From an uncultured Oscillospiraceae bacterium (GTDB lineage: Bacteria > Bacillota_A > Clostridia > Oscillospirales > Oscillospiraceae), in assembly GCA_944386965.1 (NCBI GenBank), contig CALXDE010000050.1, positions 1 through 7,557 on the forward strand: a stretch of DNA of 7,557 bases, given 5' to 3'. Positions 5,582 to 7,557 of this stretch are shown here, one piece after another. Each line of letters starts with the position of its first letter. Position 1 is the first letter of the stretch. Under the pieces are notes generated by a model. That model did not search any database. It was not told the DNA's origin and was given only the letters and a program-made list of their open reading frames with translations. Both the position numbers and the translations under genes were made by a program.

Positions 5582-6352
5582 TCAGACCGTCAGCTCTTTG
5601 AGCAGATTTCGGTTGGCGCCATTGGCCAGCCATACCGAACAGCGCTGGATCTGGGGGAGGGGCTCCCCGTACAGTGTGGAGGCCACGGCGCCCGCCTCCT
5701 GGGCGATCAGGGCGCCGGCGGCGTAATCCCAGGGGGCCAGGCTGTACTCGAAAAATACTTCCGCCCGGCCGCAGGCGATATAGCACAGATCCAGGGTGGC
5801 CGCGCCAAAGCGGCGGTAGTCGCAGCTGCGCTCCAGCAGCTGCTCGGTCAGAACCATGGTGGGGTGCAGGAACTCCCGGCGGTAGATGGCGGTGCCCATG
5901 ATGAACAGGCCCTGGTCGATGGGCTTGTCCGAGACATGGATGGGCACGCCGTTGAGGGTGGCGCCCTTTCCCCGCTCCGCGGCGAACAGCTCATCCTTGG
6001 CCGGGTCGTATACCACCGCCATCTGGGGCTCCAGGTCCCGGATCAGGGCCACGGAAATACCGCTCTGGTGGAATCCCCGGACAAAATTGGTGGTGCCGTC
6101 GATGGGGTCCACGATAAACACCCAGCCCTTGGCCGGGTCGCCGTCGATGGAGGATTCCTCCTCGCCGAAAAACAGGGCCTCCGGCAGCAGGGCGGCCAGC
6201 TTCTCCTTGAGGAAGTTTTCCACCGCCAGATCATAATCCGTCACCAGATCCGCCGCGGAGGTCTTCTCGTGGGTGTGGCTGCCGATCTGCTGGGCGCCGT
6301 TGACGATTTCGCCGGCCTGACGGACGACGGCGATCAGTTCTTCCAGTTTCAT
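5582..6352 (-). CDS. suhB: inositol monophosphatase family protein
   Basis: A 256-residue magnesium-dependent sugar/inositol phosphatase, close to the usual length. Metal-site motifs are intact: GEEES (E64, E65), DPIDGTTNF with D82 and D85, and WDYAAG with W208 and D209. The N-terminal DLVTDYD (residues 35-41) is also conserved in the family. The likely substrates are myo-inositol 1-phosphate or a related sugar phosphate; the family includes SuhB, CysQ and archaeal FBPase-like members, so the exact substrate is uncertain and the symbol is by family. The ATG at 6352 has AAGGAG at 6366-6361. A GTG at 6388 in the same frame lies inside the upstream gene and is rejected. It follows the small gene at 6373-6534 by 20 bp, so the two are probably cotranscribed. 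Confidence 0.88.
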   Translation of the reverse strand: MKLEELIAVVRQAGEIVNGAQQIGSHTHEKTSAADLVTDYDLAVENFLKEKLAALLPEALFFGEEESSIDGDPAKGWVFIVDPIDGTTNFVRGFHQSGISVALIRDLEPQMAVVYDPAKDELFAAERGKGATLNGVPIHVSDKPIDQGLFIMGTAIYRREFLHPTMVLTEQLLERSCDYRRFGAATLDLCYIACGRAEVFFEYSLAPWDYAAGALIAQEAGAVASTLYGEPLPQIQRCSVWLANGANRNLLKELTV

Positions 6353-6372
6353 GTCCTTCGCTCCTTCCTTCT

Positions 6373-6534
6373 CTACAGCAGTGTCCACTGAAAATCCGCG
6401 AACAGCAGACGGCTGCCGATGTCCGTTCCCTCGGGCAGCAGAAACATGGCCACCTGATTGTCCACCCCGGTATCGGAGATCAGGTCGGCGTAATCCCCGT
6501 TGATGGAACGGACCGTATATTCCATTGCCTCCAT
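6373..6534 (-). CDS. 53-residue conserved-looking small protein, DUF3006-like
   Basis: A short gene starting at ATG 6534, with a perfect AAGGAGG at 6546-6540 five bases upstream, and ending at TAG 6375-6373. The pattern GDYADLISDTGVDNQVAMFL, followed by LPEG and then GSRLL, resembles the small beta-rich DUF3006 proteins, in which a GD.A.L.D..G core is followed by LP.G...GD.L. This is a by-eye resemblance. An in-frame ATG at 6525 could be an alternative start and also has GGAGG just before it. The protein has no signal peptide and ends with a hydrophobic FQWTLL. It is the first gene of an operon with the phosphatase gene 20 bp downstream, and both follow a promoter at 6581-6609. The function is unknown. 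Confidence 0.75.
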   Translation of the reverse strand: MEAMEYTVRSINGDYADLISDTGVDNQVAMFLLPEGTDIGSRLLFADFQWTLL

Positions 6535-6551
6535 AGCATCCTCCTTGTCCG

Positions 6552-6571
6552 GCGGCCCGGGGCCGCTTTTT
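6552..6571. other. GC-rich hairpin in the leader of the small-gene/phosphatase operon
   Basis: GCGGCCC (6552-6558) and GGGCCGC (6560-6566) form a perfect GC inverted repeat. On the plus strand it is followed by TTTTT (6567-6571), the form of a short intrinsic terminator for antisense transcription. On the minus strand it lies in the 5' leader, between the predicted transcription start (near 6574) and the ribosome binding site (6546-6540), where it could affect translation or mRNA stability. Confidence 0.5.
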
Positions 6572-6580
6572 GCCTCGTCA

Positions 6581-6609
6581 AGTGTAGCACACTTTCCTCG
6601 GTTTTTCCA
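6581..6609 (-). promoter_or_regulatory. promoter of the small-gene/phosphatase operon
   Basis: On the minus strand, -10 TACACT (6586-6581) has an extended TGC just upstream. A -35 TGGAAA (6609-6604; 4 of 6) lies 17 bp away. It is back-to-back with the perR-like promoter. Confidence 0.6.
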
Positions 6610-6638
6610 CCGTCAATCCCGACCATTCCGGGTGGGAT

Positions 6639-6670
6639 GGAAAAATTTTCCGGAATTTTACGAAAATTCC
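6639..6670. promoter_or_regulatory. two adjacent A/T-rich inverted repeats upstream of the perR-like gene
   Basis: Two adjoining perfect inverted repeats: GGAAAA-A-TTTTCC at 6639-6651 and GGAATTTT-ACG-AAAATTCC at 6652-6670. The second ends 2 bp before the -35 box at 6673. Their length and symmetry suit binding by a dimeric regulator or an UP-element-like upstream region. A Fur-family protein is a natural candidate, but neither site matches the classical Fur or Per box well. Confidence 0.5.
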
Positions 6671-6672
6671 TC

Positions 6673-6701
6673 TTGACATTTACGGTTAATCGTATTATAT
6701 T
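6673..6701 (+). promoter_or_regulatory. strong promoter of the perR-like gene and rubrerythrin
   Basis: Perfect -35 TTGACA at 6673-6678, a 17-bp spacer, and -10 TATATT at 6696-6701 (5 of 6). The spacer and -10 contain TAAT-CGT-ATTA (6687-6697), whose right half runs on as ATTATAT, matching one half of the Bacillus Per box. A further 11-bp palindrome, GGATT-T-AATCC (6709-6719), lies around the transcription start. Autoregulation by the encoded protein is therefore plausible. Confidence 0.8.
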
Positions 6702-6736
6702 CTATTTAGGATTTAATCCCAGTTAGGAGCAATCGT

Positions 6737-7150
6737 ATGGCGGATACCAGAAGAACACTGCAAAAGGAGATCATCCACCAGACATTGTGCCAAATGAACT
6801 GCCACCCCACTGCCGGCATGGTCTATGAGGCTGTGCACCGCACCCACCCCACCATCAGCCGATCCACGGTGTTTCGGGTGCTGGGCCAGATGGCGGAGGA
6901 GGGGCGCGTCCTGCGCCTGAGCCTGACCGGAAGCGACGACCGTTTTGATGGCACAACCTGTCGGCACGGCCATGTCCGGTGCCGCCTGTGCGGCGCGGTG
7001 GCGGACATTCCATGGGTGGAGATGGGCGCGCCCAGCGACACGGCGGGCTATGTGCTGGAGGGGTGCGCCGTGGAGTACCGGGGCCTGTGCCCCAGCTGCC
7101 AGGAGCGGCTGAAGGAGAAGGATAGAATTGCCGAAAAGGCATCTCTATAA
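6737..7150 (+). CDS. perR: Fur-family regulator, PerR-like peroxide sensor
   Basis: A 137-residue Fur-family repressor. The N-terminal winged helix has its recognition helix around [13 protein letters not shown] (residues 40-52). The C-terminal dimerisation domain carries the expected metal sites. The structural zinc site has C82/C85 (CRLC) and C118/C121 (CPSC). The regulatory site has H23, D71, H77, H79 and D90, aligning by eye with H37, D85, H91, H93 and D104 of Bacillus PerR. PerR senses hydrogen peroxide through iron-catalysed histidine oxidation and then releases peroxide-defence promoters. Calling it PerR rather than Fur or Zur rests on the intact ligand set and on the rubrerythrin gene 49 bp downstream. 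An unusual extra cysteine, C75, sits next to the regulatory site. TAGGAG at 6724-6729 supports the ATG at 6737. Confidence 0.88.
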   Translation: MADTRRTLQKEIIHQTLCQMNCHPTAGMVYEAVHRTHPTISRSTVFRVLGQMAEEGRVLRLSLTGSDDRFDGTTCRHGHVRCRLCGAVADIPWVEMGAPSDTAGYVLEGCAVEYRGLCPSCQERLKEKDRIAEKASL

Positions 7151-7199
7151 AAGCGATCGAATTATCAAAATGAAATTTGTTGAAAAGGAGAATCTGACT

Positions 7200-7557
7200 A
7201 TGAAGAAGTGGGTTTGCTCTGTCTGCGGTTATGTGTACGAAGGTGAGAATCCCCCGGAGTTCTGCCCGGTCTGCAAGGCCCCCGGTTCCAAGTTCAACGA
7301 GATGAAGGGCGAGATGAAGCTGGCCGCTGAGCACGAGTACGGCATCTACGCCAAGACGGTGAAGAACAACCCCGACATCAGCGAAGAGGATAAGAAGTAT
7401 ATCTTCGAGCAGCTCATGGCCAACTTCAACGGCGAGTGCTCCGAGGTGGGCATGTACCTGTGCATGGCCCGCATCGCCCACCGGGAGGGCTACCCCGAGA
7501 TCGGCCTGTACTGGGAGAAGGCCGCCTATGAGGAGGCCGAGCACGCCGCCAAGTTCG
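7200..7557 (+). CDS. reverse rubrerythrin, N-terminal part (3' end outside window)
   Basis: The first 119 residues of a rubredoxin-first (reverse) rubrerythrin, a cytoplasmic peroxidase that reduces hydrogen peroxide with electrons from NAD(P)H via the rubredoxin iron. The N-terminal rubredoxin domain has four iron-ligand cysteines (C6, C9, C22, C25) in the short-loop rubrerythrin form. The ferritin-like diiron domain starts at about residue 40, with the first carboxylate ligand region FNGECSEVG (E79) and the ExxH motif E112-H115. Later ligands are beyond the window. AAGGAG at 7185-7190 supports ATG 7200. An in-frame ATG at 7170 would add ten residues but has no ribosome binding site. It lies 49 bp after the perR-like gene with no terminator between, so the two are probably cotranscribed and peroxide-inducible, as known for reverse rubrerythrins in clostridia. 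Confidence 0.9.
   Translation, partial: MKKWVCSVCGYVYEGENPPEFCPVCKAPGSKFNEMKGEMKLAAEHEYGIYAKTVKNNPDISEEDKKYIFEQLMANFNGECSEVGMYLCMARIAHREGYPEIGLYWEKAAYEEAEHAAKF

Noticed and set aside
4609..5601. Long open frame on the plus strand opposite the SLH gene
   Set aside because: Antisense of three recognisable SLH domains and a signal peptide; very Gly-rich, no start signals.
5579..6391. Open frame on the plus strand opposite the phosphatase gene
   Set aside because: Antisense of a protein with intact metal-binding motifs; no ribosome binding site.
7170..7199. Earlier in-frame ATG for the rubrerythrin
   Set aside because: No ribosome binding site precedes it, while ATG 7200 has AAGGAG at suitable spacing and gives the usual rubredoxin N terminus.
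6855..7544. Open frame on the minus strand opposite the perR-like and rubrerythrin genes
   Set aside because: It overlaps two well-supported genes and has no promoter or family similarity.

Overview
The window looks like ordinary chromosomal DNA from a GC-rich anaerobic Firmicute. The likeliest source is a clostridial gut-type lineage of the Oscillospiraceae kind, such as relatives of Flavonifractor or Oscillibacter. That placement is inferred from four things: high GC with strong AGGAGG-type ribosome binding sites, an S-layer-homology protein, a PerR-type regulator next to a rubredoxin-first ('reverse') rubrerythrin, and an uncharacterised P-loop protein of a kind I recall from clostridia. 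There are eleven protein genes, two of them cut by the window edges. No rRNA, tRNA, CRISPR array, insertion sequence or prophage gene was seen.

Left part (1-1300): the 3' end of ileS (isoleucyl-tRNA synthetase, with its C-terminal zinc-binding cysteines) ends at a strong hairpin terminator. That terminator also serves a small ribbon-helix-helix (RHH) gene on the minus strand. A second, unrelated small RHH gene is transcribed divergently. The 104-bp gap between the two holds a perfect 27-bp palindrome lying across the -10 box of a good promoter, so this looks like a compact regulator pair.

Middle part (1300-4450): a minus-strand pyridoxal-phosphate enzyme of the D-cysteine desulfhydrase/ACC deaminase family ends 4 bp from the second RHH gene. 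It is divergent from a secreted lipoprotein of unknown role. Cytidine deaminase (cdd) and a small P-loop protein follow, each with its own promoter. A bidirectional terminator closes this block.

Right part (4450-7557): three minus-strand genes read leftwards. A 53-residue protein resembling DUF3006 and an inositol-monophosphatase-family enzyme form an operon. They are followed by a secreted protein with three SLH domains, which has its own promoter and a cluster of short CGGT/ACCG inverted repeats. Divergent from these, a strong promoter flanked by A/T-rich inverted repeats drives a PerR-like Fur-family regulator and then a reverse rubrerythrin. This is a typical anaerobe peroxide-defence unit.

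I did not find a clearly new multi-gene system. The items most worth a second look are the divergent RHH pair with its palindrome (and a near-copy of its half-site at the promoter of the P-loop gene), the inverted repeats in front of the perR-like gene, the two small genes (1123-1299 and 6373-6534), and the uncharacterised C-terminal half of the SLH protein.
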